Assembly: GCF_000421745.1 (NCBI RefSeq)
Contig: NZ_ATXP01000015.1
Coordinates: 1 to 58,103, forward strand
Reading direction: 5' to 3'
Source: Nesterenkonia alba DSM 19423
Lineage (GTDB): Bacteria; Actinomycetota; Actinomycetes; Actinomycetales; Micrococcaceae
Length of the DNA: 58,103 nt
Position 1 is the stretch's first letter. Each line of letters opens with the position of its first letter. This document shows positions 42,784 to 51,709 of the stretch, in pieces. The position numbers and the translations under genes are program-made. The notes beneath the pieces were generated by a model. It saw nothing but the letters and a program-made list of their open reading frames with translations. It had not been told where the DNA came from and did not search any database.

Positions 42784-43632
42784 GTGACAGATACCATCGC
42801 CACCGCTTCGCGCCGCGAGCGTCGCGCCCACCGCAGCAACTCCCTCGCACGCGCTGTCGTCGGCAATGCCGGTCCCGCAGGCCGCACTGCAGCTGTTGCA
42901 CTGGCCGCCTCCGGGCTCGTGATCTCCTCCGGTGTGGCTGCCAACGCCACCGAGACCGGCGAAGGCCGCGAAGTCACCAGCATTCAGGTCAACACCTCCG
43001 AGCTGAACGTTGAGCGCACCTCCCGGTCCAACCCGGTGACGGTCAGCAGCTCCCGCGAAGCCGAGATCACCTTCGACCGCCCCGCGGTCAGCTCCGAGCC
43101 GGCCACTGGGTCTCAGTCGCAGTCCCAGCCCGCCACTGAAGAATCGACTCAGCAGCAGTCGCAACAGACCACTCAGCAGGACTCCACGCAGTCCCAGCAG
43201 ACCCAGCAGCAGCCGCAGAGCCAGCAGACCTCCCAGCAGGAGAGCACCTCCCAGGCCGCCAGCAGCGAGCAGTCCGCTCCCGCCGGTGGAAACAACTCCT
43301 CGGTGGTCTCCGCCGCTTACGCCGGGATCGGCGCCCCCTACGCCTGGGGCGGTACCTCCCCGGCCGGCTTCGACTGCTCCGGGTTCGTCAACTGGGCCTA
43401 CGCCCGTGCTGGCCAGCCCCTCTCGGCCCGCAGCACCGGCCAGATGCTGGCTTCCCTGCCGCACGTCTCCAGCCCGCAGCCTGGCGACATCATCATCTCC
43501 AACGGCCGCGGCCACGCCGAGATCTACATCGGCAACGGCCAGGTCATCTCCGCCACCAGCTCCGGTGTGCGGATGCACGCCTACAACGGCAGCTGGAACC
43601 GCGTGAACGCGATCCTGCGCCCCGGTGGCTGA
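42784..43632 (+). CDS. NlpC/P60 peptidoglycan endopeptidase
   Basis: A 282-residue secreted protein. The long signal peptide (about 50 residues, basic start RRERRAHRSNSLA) ends near NATETGEG. A Gln/Ser/Thr-rich low-complexity linker follows (about residues 100-165). The C-terminal NlpC/P60 domain has catalytic Cys in GFDCSGFVNW and His in GRGHAEIYIG. It should cleave peptide stems in peptidoglycan. GTG start. Its leader may be a riboswitch, and a terminator follows. Confidence 0.93.
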   Translation: MTDTIATASRRERRAHRSNSLARAVVGNAGPAGRTAAVALAASGLVISSGVAANATETGEGREVTSIQVNTSELNVERTSRSNPVTVSSSREAEITFDRPAVSSEPATGSQSQSQPATEESTQQQSQQTTQQDSTQSQQTQQQPQSQQTSQQESTSQAASSEQSAPAGGNNSSVVSAAYAGIGAPYAWGGTSPAGFDCSGFVNWAYARAGQPLSARSTGQMLASLPHVSSPQPGDIIISNGRGHAEIYIGNGQVISATSSGVRMHAYNGSWNRVNAILRPGG

Positions 43633-43657
43633 TCGCTCACCGATCCTGAAACCTTAA

Positions 43658-43696
43658 ACGTGTGGGGTGCGGCCAGTGTGGTCGCACCCCACACGT
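43658..43696 (+). terminator. nlpC terminator hairpin
   Basis: ACGTGTGGGGTGCG (43658-43671) pairs with CGCACCCCACACGT (43683-43696), a 14-bp perfect stem with an 11-nt loop. It lies 25 bases after the nlpC stop. Confidence 0.88.
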
Positions 43697-43772
43697 GTCT
43701 CAACTGGCGTCTGAGCCGAACGTGACTATAGTTTGGTCACAGCGAGAGCGACGACGCACGTGAGGACAGACC

Positions 43773-44270
43773 ATGCGCACTCTGGTGCTCAACGCCGGCT
43801 ATGAGCCGCTGAGCGTGGTGACCTCGCGGCGTGCCGCCCTCCTGGTGATGCGGGGCAAAGCCAGCATCCTCGCCGAGGATGGCAGCCCCATCGTCTCTCC
43901 CTCCACCCTGGTTCCCCGGCCCAGCGTCATCCTGCTACACCGCTACGTGCGAGTGGTCCGGCGCCGGCCGGCCGCCCCGTCCCGGCGGGGCATCCTGCGT
44001 CGGGACCGGCGAGCCTGTGCTTACTGCGGCAAACCGGCGGCCACCGTCGACCACGTCATCCCCCGCTCCCGGGGCGGTGATTCCTCCTGGGAGAACCTCG
44101 TGGCCTGCTGTGGCCCGTGTAATGTGCGCAAAGGGGACAAGACGCTCGAGCAGCTCGGGTGGTCCTTGAGACTGACACCGAAGGCTCCTCCGCACCACCT
44201 GTGGCTGCCCCAGGAGCTCGAAGCCCCGCACGAGGCGTGGATGCCGTTCCTGGACCATGCCCCCGCTTGA
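43773..44270 (+). CDS. HNH endonuclease family protein
   Basis: A 165-residue HNH-motif protein. It has CxxC zinc ligands (Cys82, Cys85) in CAYCGK, VDHVIPRSRGG with catalytic Asp93-His94, then NLVACCGPCNVRKGDKTL with the second pair and the Asn/Lys. This is the common actinobacterial single-domain family found next to nlpC and dtxR; its function is not established. It overlaps the next gene (mobA) by 14 bases. Confidence 0.92.
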   Translation: MRTLVLNAGYEPLSVVTSRRAALLVMRGKASILAEDGSPIVSPSTLVPRPSVILLHRYVRVVRRRPAAPSRRGILRRDRRACAYCGKPAATVDHVIPRSRGGDSSWENLVACCGPCNVRKGDKTLEQLGWSLRLTPKAPPHHLWLPQELEAPHEAWMPFLDHAPA

Positions 44271-44922
44271 GACCGCCGTGGTCGGCGGCATAGCGGCGAT
44301 TCTGCTCGCCGGGGGGCGTGGCTCTCGGCTTGGAGGTGTGGATAAGGCGGTGCTGCGCCACAACGGACGCACTCTGCTGAACCAGTGGACTACTGCGCTG
44401 AGCCGCCGGAGGTTCCCTACCGTCGTCGTCGGCCCTGATGCCCTGGGAGACTATCTGCCAGAGTCCGTGGTCCAGGTGCGGGAGGATCCGCCCTTTTCCG
44501 GTCCCGCCGCAGCCCTGTGGACCGGAGCCAGGGCACTGGAGCGGGATCTGACGGCCAGGCCCCTCCACTGCGACACTGAACGAGCCGTTGAGCCACCGGA
44601 GTACGTTGTGCTGCTCGCTGTCGACGTCGTAGACCCCGAAGCCCTGCTGCAGTGGCTTGTGGCCCGCATAGCCGAGGCTCCCGCCGACCACGCGGTCGTG
44701 CCTGAGGATCACACCGGGCGTCACCAACTGCTCGCCTCCGCGGTGCCCTACGCCCAGCTGGTGGACCGTGCGCGGGCCTTACAGGCCACCGAGGTGGCTG
44801 GGGCCCCAGCCCGCGTGCTGCTCAGCGGTATCCCCGCAGTGAACCCGGTGATGCCCGCCGGACTCGGCGAGGACGTCGACACCCCCGCAGACGCCGAGAG
44901 GCTCGGCATCCACCTCGACTGA
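44257..44922 (+). CDS. mobA: MobA-like molybdenum cofactor guanylyltransferase
   Basis: A 221-residue nucleotidyltransferase with signature LAGGRGSRLGGVDKAVL near residue 17-33 and two acidic metal-site regions (AVDVVDPEAL; LGEDVDTPADAERL at the end). MobA adds GMP to molybdopterin to make bis-MGD for dehydrogenases such as the FdhF-like enzyme here. The overlap with the HNH gene suggests co-transcription. Its position beside the transporter/formate cluster fits a molybdenum-enzyme role. Confidence 0.85.
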   Translation: MPPLETAVVGGIAAILLAGGRGSRLGGVDKAVLRHNGRTLLNQWTTALSRRRFPTVVVGPDALGDYLPESVVQVREDPPFSGPAAALWTGARALERDLTARPLHCDTERAVEPPEYVVLLAVDVVDPEALLQWLVARIAEAPADHAVVPEDHTGRHQLLASAVPYAQLVDRARALQATEVAGAPARVLLSGIPAVNPVMPAGLGEDVDTPADAERLGIHLD

Positions 44923-44944
44923 GGAAGACACCGAGCCTCCAGGG

Positions 44945-44970
44945 GAGGGCCTTGGGAGTCAGGGGCCCTC
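44945..44970. terminator. Bidirectional hairpin between mobA and the OFA transporter
   Basis: GAGGGCC (44945-44951) pairs with GGCCCTC (44964-44970) between the two convergent stop codons at 44922 and 44987. No strong T-run. Confidence 0.5.
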
Positions 44971-44986
44971 TGGGGCGGGAAAGCAG

Positions 44987-46603
44987 CTAAGCGGTGAAGA
45001 GCTGGGCCCCATTAATGAACTGATAGGTGAGCCCGTAGAGGATGGGTATTGCCACCACGATCCAGGCCACTGGCACAGGGACCGCCGGTTTGGAGGCTGG
45101 CTCCACCTCGGCTTCTTCCTCCGGCTGTTCGGCTTGGGCCTGCCGGTCGCTGGCGCCCTCCTGTTCGGCGGCGGCCTTGTCCTGGTGCTCGGCAGGCTGC
45201 TCTTCACTTTCGACGTGGTGCTTCTCATCCACGGCGTTGACGAGCATATTGGCGATGAAACCGATGACCAGCAGCGCCACCATGATGTAGAGCGCCGGAC
45301 GGTAAGAATCAGCGGTGGCAGTATCCCCGGCGCCGCCGCCCTGGGCATCGAGCACCCCGTTGACGATCAGCGGGCCGGCGATTCCGGCGCAGGACCAGGC
45401 GGTCAGCAGACGCCCATGGATGGCACCAACCTGCAGGGTGCCGAAGAGATCCCTCAAGTAGGCGGGGATCGTGGCAAACCCACCGCCGTAGAAGCTGAGG
45501 ATGAAACCGGTCAGCACGATGAACAGGGCAATGTGCAGGTTCCCCCAGGTCGCCAGGGTGAAGTACAGCAGGGCACCCAGGCCCAGGTAGATCATGTACA
45601 TCGGCTTCCGGCCGATCTTGTCCGAGGTGGAGGCCCAGATGAACCGCCCCAGCGTATTGGTCAGGCTGGTGAAGGCCACGAAGCCGGCACCGGCAGCCAC
45701 GGCGGCCTCCGTGGACCACAGGGTCTCGCCGTCGTCGCCGCGGAAGAAGTCCTGCACAAAGTTGTTGGCCTGTTCCAGGATGCCGATCCCGGCGGTGACA
45801 TTGACGAAGAGGATGATCCACAGCAGCCAGAACTGCTTGGTCTTCATGGCGGTGTTCACCCGCACATTGCCCTCGGAAACCATGGACTTCTTCTTCTGCT
45901 TGTCCGGATCGAAGCCCTCGGGCTTCCACCCCGGAGCAGGAACCCGGACGATCCACGCGGCGAAGAGCATCATCACGCAGTAGATGGCCGCCAGGGTGAG
46001 GAACAGGTACGCCACGTGGATACCGGAGACGTCGTCGTCGCCGCTGTAGAGATTCATCAGGAAGCTGGACAGCGGCGTGGCGATCATCGCACCGACACCG
46101 AAGCCCATGATGGCCATCCCGGTGCCCAGACCGGGGCGGTCCGGGAACCACTTCATCAGGGTGGAGACCGGGGCGATGTAGCCGATACCCAGACCGATAC
46201 CGCCGATGAAGCCGTAGCCGAGGTACACCAGCCACAGCTGGCCGGTGAAGATCCCGATCGCGCCGATGACGAAGCCAGAGACCCAGCAAGCCGTGGAGGC
46301 CAGAATCGCCTTACGCGGGCCGTTGCGGTCCACCCAGGTGCCGAAGAGGGCCGCCGACAGACCCAGCATGACGATCGCCACGGAGAAGATCACCGCGATG
46401 GAGGTCTCCGCGCCGAGCAAGTCAGAGAGGAAACCCCCTTCGAAGTGATCGCGCAGCGGGTTGCGGTACACGCTGGTGGCGTAGACCTGCCCGATGCACA
46501 TGTGAATACCCAGGGCGGCCGGCGGGATGAGCCAGCGATTAAACCCCGGACCGGCGGTGATTTTCTGCATTGATGGTGATCGTCCATCAGCGGCGACTGT
46601 CAT
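44987..46603 (-). CDS. OFA-family oxalate/formate-type MFS transporter
   Basis: A 538-residue membrane protein with about twelve helices. It has the OFA (OxlT-like) start PAALGIHMCIGQVYATSVYRNPL, the segment GFIGGIGLGIGYIAPVSTLMKWFPDRPGLGTGMAIMGFG typical of the family, and a later one WCSCAGIAGP-like (AWSCAGIAGPLIVNG). An acidic C-terminal loop precedes a final helix. Members exchange oxalate and formate or move other monocarboxylates. It diverges from the DUF6457-moeA-fdhD-fdhF side across a CRP/FNR-like palindrome, so formate import or export is a reasonable inference. The ATG at 46603 has AGGAG upstream. Confidence 0.9.
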   Translation of the reverse strand: MTVAADGRSPSMQKITAGPGFNRWLIPPAALGIHMCIGQVYATSVYRNPLRDHFEGGFLSDLLGAETSIAVIFSVAIVMLGLSAALFGTWVDRNGPRKAILASTACWVSGFVIGAIGIFTGQLWLVYLGYGFIGGIGLGIGYIAPVSTLMKWFPDRPGLGTGMAIMGFGVGAMIATPLSSFLMNLYSGDDDVSGIHVAYLFLTLAAIYCVMMLFAAWIVRVPAPGWKPEGFDPDKQKKKSMVSEGNVRVNTAMKTKQFWLLWIILFVNVTAGIGILEQANNFVQDFFRGDDGETLWSTEAAVAAGAGFVAFTSLTNTLGRFIWASTSDKIGRKPMYMIYLGLGALLYFTLATWGNLHIALFIVLTGFILSFYGGGFATIPAYLRDLFGTLQVGAIHGRLLTAWSCAGIAGPLIVNGVLDAQGGGAGDTATADSYRPALYIMVALLVIGFIANMLVNAVDEKHHVESEEQPAEHQDKAAAEQEGASDRQAQAEQPEEEAEVEPASKPAVPVPVAWIVVAIPILYGLTYQFINGAQLFTA

Positions 46604-46631
46604 CTGGCGAATCTCCTTGCAGAGTATGCTG

Positions 46632-46645
46632 GTGATTTCGATCAC
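46632..46645. promoter_or_regulatory. CRP/FNR-type palindrome between OFA transporter and DUF6457-moeA operon
   Basis: GTGATTTCGATCAC gives GTGA-N6-TCAC, the exact core of CRP/FNR-family operators. It sits 29 bases upstream of the OFA start codon and 101 bases upstream of the DUF6457 start. A second nearby inverted repeat, TTCTAC-N5-GTAGAA at 46675-46691, may be another regulator site. Binding is inferred from sequence only. Confidence 0.55.
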
Positions 46646-46674
46646 GAACTTATCACCATGCCTGGTCACAGTGG

Positions 46675-46691
46675 TTCTACACCGAGTAGAA
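46675..46691. promoter_or_regulatory. Inverted repeat in the divergent promoter region
   Basis: TTCTAC-ACCGA-GTAGAA, a perfect 6-bp inverted repeat with a 5-bp spacer. It lies 55 bases upstream of the DUF6457 gene, in the same divergent control region as the CRP/FNR-like site. It has operator geometry, but the regulator is unknown. Confidence 0.35.
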
Positions 46692-46745
46692 ACTGGTTCA
46701 GGCCCAGGCCTATGAGAACCTGGAAACCCCACGTAAGGAGCTGTT

Positions 46746-47099
46746 ATGGCTGAGCCTCTAGACCACGAATCCGCAGAGAACGAGGACACCGCGGAGAACT
46801 CCGGAGCCGAGCCGACCGAAGCCGAACGCACCCGGGAGGCCATCGAGCTCTGGGTCGAGGAGCTCAAGGAGCACCTGGAGATTCCGGAGACCCAGATCGA
46901 CATCGACACCCTGTTGAAGTTCGCCGGGGTGGCGGCCCACACCGTGGTTCGGCCGGCCGCCCCGGTGAGCACCTATGTGATCGGGTACGTCACGGGGCTG
47001 GCCGTGGCCTCTGGTCAGGCCGACTATCACACCGCCTTTGCCGCAGCGACCCGGGTGGCAGACAACCTGCTCAAGCACCGCCAGCAGGCTGAAGGGTGA
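46746..47099 (+). CDS. DUF6457 family protein
   Basis: A 117-residue helical protein with an acidic Asn/Glu-rich first 30 residues, then ELWVEELKEHLEIPETQIDIDTLLKFAGVAAHTVVRPAAP. That last segment matches the family linked to molybdenum cofactor genes (DUF6457). It lies 14 bases before moeA on the same strand and diverges from the OFA transporter. A ribosome binding site AAGGAGCTG precedes the ATG. Function unknown; context suggests an accessory to molybdopterin insertion or dehydrogenase maturation. Confidence 0.8.
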   Translation: MAEPLDHESAENEDTAENSGAEPTEAERTREAIELWVEELKEHLEIPETQIDIDTLLKFAGVAAHTVVRPAAPVSTYVIGYVTGLAVASGQADYHTAFAAATRVADNLLKHRQQAEG

Positions 47100-47112
47100 C
47101 GCTGCCCCCGGG

Positions 47113-48330
47113 ATGATCGCCCTACACCGGGCCCGCCGGATCGCCGCCGAGGCCCCCGCCCTGCCGGCACAGACCCTGCCGCTGACCGAGGCCATCGGTG
47201 CCCGGACCGCTGCGGCCGTTACCGCCTTGCTAGATATCCCCCATGCGGCCACCTCGGCCATGGACGGTTGGGCAATCGCCGAGGCCGCGGGCAGTGCCAG
47301 TTGGCGTGTAGTGGACCATCACCCCGAAGGTCCTGCCGACCTGGCCCCTGCCCTGCAGCGGGGTGAGGCCGCCGCAGTGGTGACCGGCTCTCCCATTCCT
47401 GAAGGGGCGGTCTCGGTGCTGCGCACTGAGCACAGCCAGCTCGATGGTGACCGGCTCACCCCGTCGGCCCAGACCCCGGATCTGGAACCTGGACGCAATA
47501 TTCGCCCCGCCGGGGTGGAGGCCAGACGGGGGGAGAGGATTCTGCCGGCGGGCATGACGCTCACCCCCGCCCGGGCGGCCACTGCCGCGGTCGCCGGATA
47601 TGACACGGTGCAGGTCATCCCGCTGCCGCGGGTGCGGATTGTGCTGACCGGCGGTGAGGTCATCACCTCCGGACTGCCTGCCGCAGGTGAGGTACGTGAC
47701 GTCTTCGGTGTGGCGTTGCCGGGGATGCTCGCTTCTCTGGGTGTGAAAGACGTGGACGCTGCCCGCATCGATGACGATGTGGAGACCTTGGTGCCGTTGC
47801 TGAGAAAGCCCGGTGCCGACGTCGTTATCACCACCGGTGGAACCGCCCACTCCCGGGCAGACACGCTGCGGCCTGCCCTGGCCCGTGTGGGGGCGGAGAT
47901 CCTCATCGACTCGGTTGATATGCGCCCCGGGCACCCCACAGTGCTCGCCCGGTTAGGCAGTACCTGGGTGCTCGGGCTGCCGGGTAATCCACTGGCCGGC
48001 TTCGCTGGGCTCGCCGTGGTCGGTCAGCCGCTGTTGGCCGCACTGCAGGGGGTGACGCCACAGCAGGCGGTGACTACCCTGGAGTACCCAAGCGGTGCGC
48101 AGCTTCCCGGTGCCCGCCGGGGAACCCGGGTGTTGCCGGCGATACGGCGCCACGGAGGTGTGCATCCGGCCGCACACCGTGCAGCACACATGATGCGGGG
48201 GCTCGCCGGGGCCGATGTTCTGGCCTTAGTCCCCACCGGCGGGCTCGAACCCGGTGAACCGGTCCAGTGTTTACCAGTGCCGGGAACCACCGCCGGAACT
48301 GCTGAGAGGAGCCAGCCATGGGACGGCTGA
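47113..48330 (+). CDS. moeA: Molybdopterin molybdotransferase MoeA
   Basis: A 405-residue enzyme that inserts molybdate into adenylylated molybdopterin. It starts MIALHRARRIAAEAPALP; blocks are PHAATSAMDGWAIAE (residues about 38-52), VLTGGEVITSG, TTGGTAHSRADTL and LGLPGNPLAGFAGLA. It follows DUF6457 with 13 bases between and overlaps fdhD by 13 bases, so the three are one operon. No moaA/moaC genes are in the window. Confidence 0.92.
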   Translation: MIALHRARRIAAEAPALPAQTLPLTEAIGARTAAAVTALLDIPHAATSAMDGWAIAEAAGSASWRVVDHHPEGPADLAPALQRGEAAAVVTGSPIPEGAVSVLRTEHSQLDGDRLTPSAQTPDLEPGRNIRPAGVEARRGERILPAGMTLTPARAATAAVAGYDTVQVIPLPRVRIVLTGGEVITSGLPAAGEVRDVFGVALPGMLASLGVKDVDAARIDDDVETLVPLLRKPGADVVITTGGTAHSRADTLRPALARVGAEILIDSVDMRPGHPTVLARLGSTWVLGLPGNPLAGFAGLAVVGQPLLAALQGVTPQQAVTTLEYPSGAQLPGARRGTRVLPAIRRHGGVHPAAHRAAHMMRGLAGADVLALVPTGGLEPGEPVQCLPVPGTTAGTAERSQPWDG

Positions 48331-49211
48331 TTCAACGCAAACGCGTGACCCGTGTGGTCACCAACGACGACGGCGCCCTCGCCTCGCGGAACAAAATCGA
48401 TTCAGTGGCCGTGGAGGAACCTCTGGAGTTGCGGCTAGGGGGTGAATCCTTCACCGTGACGATGCGCACCCCCGGGCATGACTTCGAGCTGGCGGCCGGT
48501 TTCCTTGTCGCCGAGGGCATTGTCGGCAGTCCCGATGAACTGCGCGGGCTGCGTTACTGCGCGGGAACTGACGAGTTCGGCAACCAGACGTACAACGTCA
48601 TCGACGCTGGCCTGGACCCTCTGTTGGTGCGGCCCTCGATTCGGGAGAAGCGCAATGTGCTGACCACCAGTGCCTGCGGTATTTGTGGGACCACCAGTAT
48701 TGATGCAGTGGAGAAGACCCTGCCTGCCGGTGCCGGCACCCGGCAGCTGCGGCTGGATGCCGAGACCTTGCTCGAGTTGCCGGACACGCTCCGGGACAAT
48801 CAAAAACTTTTCGACAAAACCGGGGGAGTCCATGCGGCGGGGCTCTTCGACTCCGACGGCAATCTCATCTGCCTGCGGGAGGATGTGGGTCGGCATAATG
48901 CGGTGGACAAGGTGGTCGGCTGGGCGCTGATGGCCGGTCGCCTGCCGCTTGCTGGAACCGCTCTGCAGGTCTCCGGGCGGGCTTCCTTCGAACTGGTGCA
49001 GAAAGCCGCTCTGGCTGGGATCGAGATGCTTTCGGCGGTGGGGGCGCCTTCTTCTTTGGCGGTGGACCTGGCTGATCGAGCGGGTCTGACTCTGGCGGGG
49101 TTCTCCCGCGGACGTTCCATCAACGTCTACACCCACCCCGAACGAATTACCGACTTAGCCGGTGAGGATGCTCCCCGTGGCGCTGACCAGGAGTATCGCC
49201 CCGCTGAATGA
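48318..49211 (+). CDS. fdhD: Formate dehydrogenase accessory sulfurtransferase FdhD
   Basis: A 297-residue FdhD protein that transfers sulfur from IscS to the molybdenum of formate dehydrogenase. The double cysteine motif CGICG is in TTSACGICGTTS, and the conserved KTGGVHAAGLF and EDVGRHNAVDKVVGW follow. The ATG at 48318 overlaps the moeA frame; translational coupling is likely. It is followed by the FdhF-like gene. Confidence 0.95.
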   Translation: MGRLIQRKRVTRVVTNDDGALASRNKIDSVAVEEPLELRLGGESFTVTMRTPGHDFELAAGFLVAEGIVGSPDELRGLRYCAGTDEFGNQTYNVIDAGLDPLLVRPSIREKRNVLTTSACGICGTTSIDAVEKTLPAGAGTRQLRLDAETLLELPDTLRDNQKLFDKTGGVHAAGLFDSDGNLICLREDVGRHNAVDKVVGWALMAGRLPLAGTALQVSGRASFELVQKAALAGIEMLSAVGAPSSLAVDLADRAGLTLAGFSRGRSINVYTHPERITDLAGEDAPRGADQEYRPAE

Positions 49212-49298
49212 CAGTTAACTGCGTCTAGCGGGCTTGACCGGCTCGATAGACTTAGATCACATACCGACGCCTCCTTCAGACTTAAAGGGTGATCTGAC

Positions 49299-51659
49299 AT
49301 GGCTGATGTTCGCGGACGACGCGCACGTTTTCAGGACATCGACGAGGACAAGCTCAAAGTCACCGAGAACAAGGACTACGCCGCAGGGATCCCGGCGGTG
49401 TGGACCTCCATGAAACGCAGCTTCTTCCACAGTGGGCTGCGGATCAACCGGTCGATCAGCAACATGTACCGGATCAACCAGGACAAGGGTGTCGACTGTC
49501 CCGGCTGTGCTTGGCCGGAGTCCACCACTGGGGACCGTAAGCGGATCGAGTTCTGCGAGAACGGTGTGAAGGCGCTTGCCGAAGAGCACACGATGCGGGT
49601 GTGCACCCCAGAGTGGTGGGCTGAGCACCCCATCTCCGAGCTGGAGAAGAAGACCGAATACTGGTTGGGCCAGTCTGGTCGGATCACCCACCCGATGATT
49701 ATCCGGGAGGGCGAGGATCACTACAAGCCCATCGCCTGGCAGGAAGCCTTCGACATCATCGCCGAGCACGTCAACGCCACGGATCCAGACCGTTGCGTGT
49801 TCTACACCTCGGGACGGACCCCGAATGAGACGGCGTTTATGTACCAGCTGATGGCGCGTTCATTGGGCACGAACAACCTGCCCGACTGCTCCAATATGTG
49901 CCACGAATCCTCCGGTACCGCACTGAACCCGACCATCGGCATCGGTAAGGGGACGGTCTCCCTGGAGGATATTCACGAATCCGAGCTGATTTTCGTCGTC
50001 GGGCAGAATCCTGGAACTAACCACCCACGGATGCTCGCCGCCCTGACGAAGGCGCGGCAGAACGGTGGCAAGGTCGTTTCCGTCAACCCGCTGCCGGAGG
50101 CCGGGCTGATGAAGTTCAAGGACCCGCAGGAGCCCCAGGCCATCCTCAAAGGTGAGCGGATCTCGGACGAATACCTGCAGATCAAGGTCGGCGGTGACCA
50201 GGCGCTGTTCCAGGCTCTGGGCCACCTGCTGCTGAAGAAAGAAGAAGAGAAACCCGGCAGCGTTCTGGACCAGGAGTTCATCGAGTCCTCCACTAAGGGC
50301 TTCGAAGAGTACAAGGCTCATGTGGCGAACATCGATTGGGATGAGATCGAACTGGCCACCGGGCTCAAGCGTGCCGAGATCGAGAAGATCGGTGACCTGC
50401 TGGCTAAGTCCAAGGCGACCATCTTCTGTTGGGCTCTGGGCATCACCCAGCAGCCCCACTCGGTGGACACCATCAAAGAAATCGTCAACCTGCTGCTGCT
50501 GCAGGGTAACTTTGGCAAACCGGGTGCTGGTGCCTGCCCGGTCCGCGGGCACTCCAATGTCCAGGGGGACCGGACTTTCGGTATCTGGGAGAAGCCCACG
50601 GAAGATTTTCTGCAGCGGCTCGACGCCGAATTCAACATCGTCTCCCCCCGTCACGAGGGCTACAACTCCACTCACGCGATGTACGCCATGGCCGAAGGTA
50701 AAGTGGATGTCTACGTCTCGTTGGGCGGGAACCTCGCCATGGCGAACTCGGACACCGAGCTGATGGAGGAAGGCCTGCGCAAGACGGGGCTGACGGTGCA
50801 CATCTCCACCAAGCCCAACCGTTCCCACGTGGCCCACGGCAAGACGAGCATCATCCTGCCGACCCTGGGCCGCACCGACCGGGATGACAAACACCCCGGT
50901 GGACGGCAGTTCCTCTCCGTGGAGAACTCGATGTCTGTGGTTCACTCCACTCAGGGTCGTCTGGAACCAGTCTCTGACCACCTGCTGGCTGAGCCGGTCA
51001 TCATCGCCCGCATGGCCGAGGCGATCTTCGGCCCCGATCACGTGGTCGATTGGAAGGCCATGGCCGATGACTATGACGTCATCCGCGATCACTGCTCCCG
51101 GGTGATTCTCGGCACGGAGGATTACAACAAGCGGATCCGGCAGAAGTACGGTTTTGTGCTGCCGAACCCGCCTCGGGACCACCGCGAATTCGCCACCGAG
51201 GACGGCCGGGCTGCGTTCACCGTCCGGGAGATGGAGTACTTCGTGCCGCCAGAGGGTCACTTGATCCTGCAGACAATGCGGTCTCACGACCAATACAACA
51301 CCACCTTCTACGGGCTGGACGACCGCTACCGCGGGATTCACGGCGGGCGCCGGGTGATTCTCATTCACCCCGAGGACCTGAAGAAGACCGGGTTCAAGGA
51401 CCGCGATCTGGTTGATGTCATCTCTGTGTTCAAGGGGGAGGAGCGCCGCGCGAACCGGTTCCGGCTGGTGGAGTACCCCACGGCCCGTGGCTGCGCGGCG
51501 GCCTACTACCCGGAGGCCAATGCCCTGGTCCACCGGGACCTCGTCGCCCGCGAATCCGATACCCCCGGGTTCAAGGCGATGATGGTCCGGTTCGTGCCTT
51601 CCACTGAGGAGGTCCGCGCCGATGAGGAGACCGGCCTGGAGGTCGACGTCGCCGCCTGA
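49299..51659 (+). CDS. FdhF/YdeP-family molybdopterin oxidoreductase (formate dehydrogenase-like)
   Basis: A 786-residue molybdopterin oxidoreductase of the FdhF/YdeP family. The N-terminal DCPGCAWPE is the only Cys-rich iron-sulfur-type motif, as usual in YdeP-like proteins. Molybdopterin segments include TSGRTPNETAFMYQL, NMCHESSGTAL, VGQNPGTNHPRML and VRGHSNVQGDRTFG, with a C-terminal molybdopterin-dinucleotide region near HDQYNTTFYGLDDRYRG. It probably works with FdhD, MoeA and MobA on formate. Many relatives are assigned by homology alone, so the true substrate is unproven. The start ATG follows 87 bases after fdhD. Confidence 0.9.
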   Translation: MADVRGRRARFQDIDEDKLKVTENKDYAAGIPAVWTSMKRSFFHSGLRINRSISNMYRINQDKGVDCPGCAWPESTTGDRKRIEFCENGVKALAEEHTMRVCTPEWWAEHPISELEKKTEYWLGQSGRITHPMIIREGEDHYKPIAWQEAFDIIAEHVNATDPDRCVFYTSGRTPNETAFMYQLMARSLGTNNLPDCSNMCHESSGTALNPTIGIGKGTVSLEDIHESELIFVVGQNPGTNHPRMLAALTKARQNGGKVVSVNPLPEAGLMKFKDPQEPQAILKGERISDEYLQIKVGGDQALFQALGHLLLKKEEEKPGSVLDQEFIESSTKGFEEYKAHVANIDWDEIELATGLKRAEIEKIGDLLAKSKATIFCWALGITQQPHSVDTIKEIVNLLLLQGNFGKPGAGACPVRGHSNVQGDRTFGIWEKPTEDFLQRLDAEFNIVSPRHEGYNSTHAMYAMAEGKVDVYVSLGGNLAMANSDTELMEEGLRKTGLTVHISTKPNRSHVAHGKTSIILPTLGRTDRDDKHPGGRQFLSVENSMSVVHSTQGRLEPVSDHLLAEPVIIARMAEAIFGPDHVVDWKAMADDYDVIRDHCSRVILGTEDYNKRIRQKYGFVLPNPPRDHREFATEDGRAAFTVREMEYFVPPEGHLILQTMRSHDQYNTTFYGLDDRYRGIHGGRRVILIHPEDLKKTGFKDRDLVDVISVFKGEERRANRFRLVEYPTARGCAAAYYPEANALVHRDLVARESDTPGFKAMMVRFVPSTEEVRADEETGLEVDVAA

Positions 51660-51709
51660 GCTGCTCTCAGCGGTTTCGTTCTGGTCCCCAGTAGCGTAGG
51701 CTGGACCCT

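Noticed and set aside
43081-43280. Gln/Ser/Thr-rich stretch in the NlpC gene as a DNA repeat or CRISPR-like array
   Set aside because: Irregular codon-level low complexity inside a coding linker; no regular unit or spacers.
45134-46573. 479-residue open frame antisense to the OFA transporter
   Set aside because: Rich in Asp/Gly/His/Gln as expected for the reverse of membrane-protein codons; the transporter strand has clear motifs.
49860-51533. 557-residue open frame antisense to the FdhF-like gene
   Set aside because: Compositional shadow of a real gene; no domain pattern or ribosome binding site.
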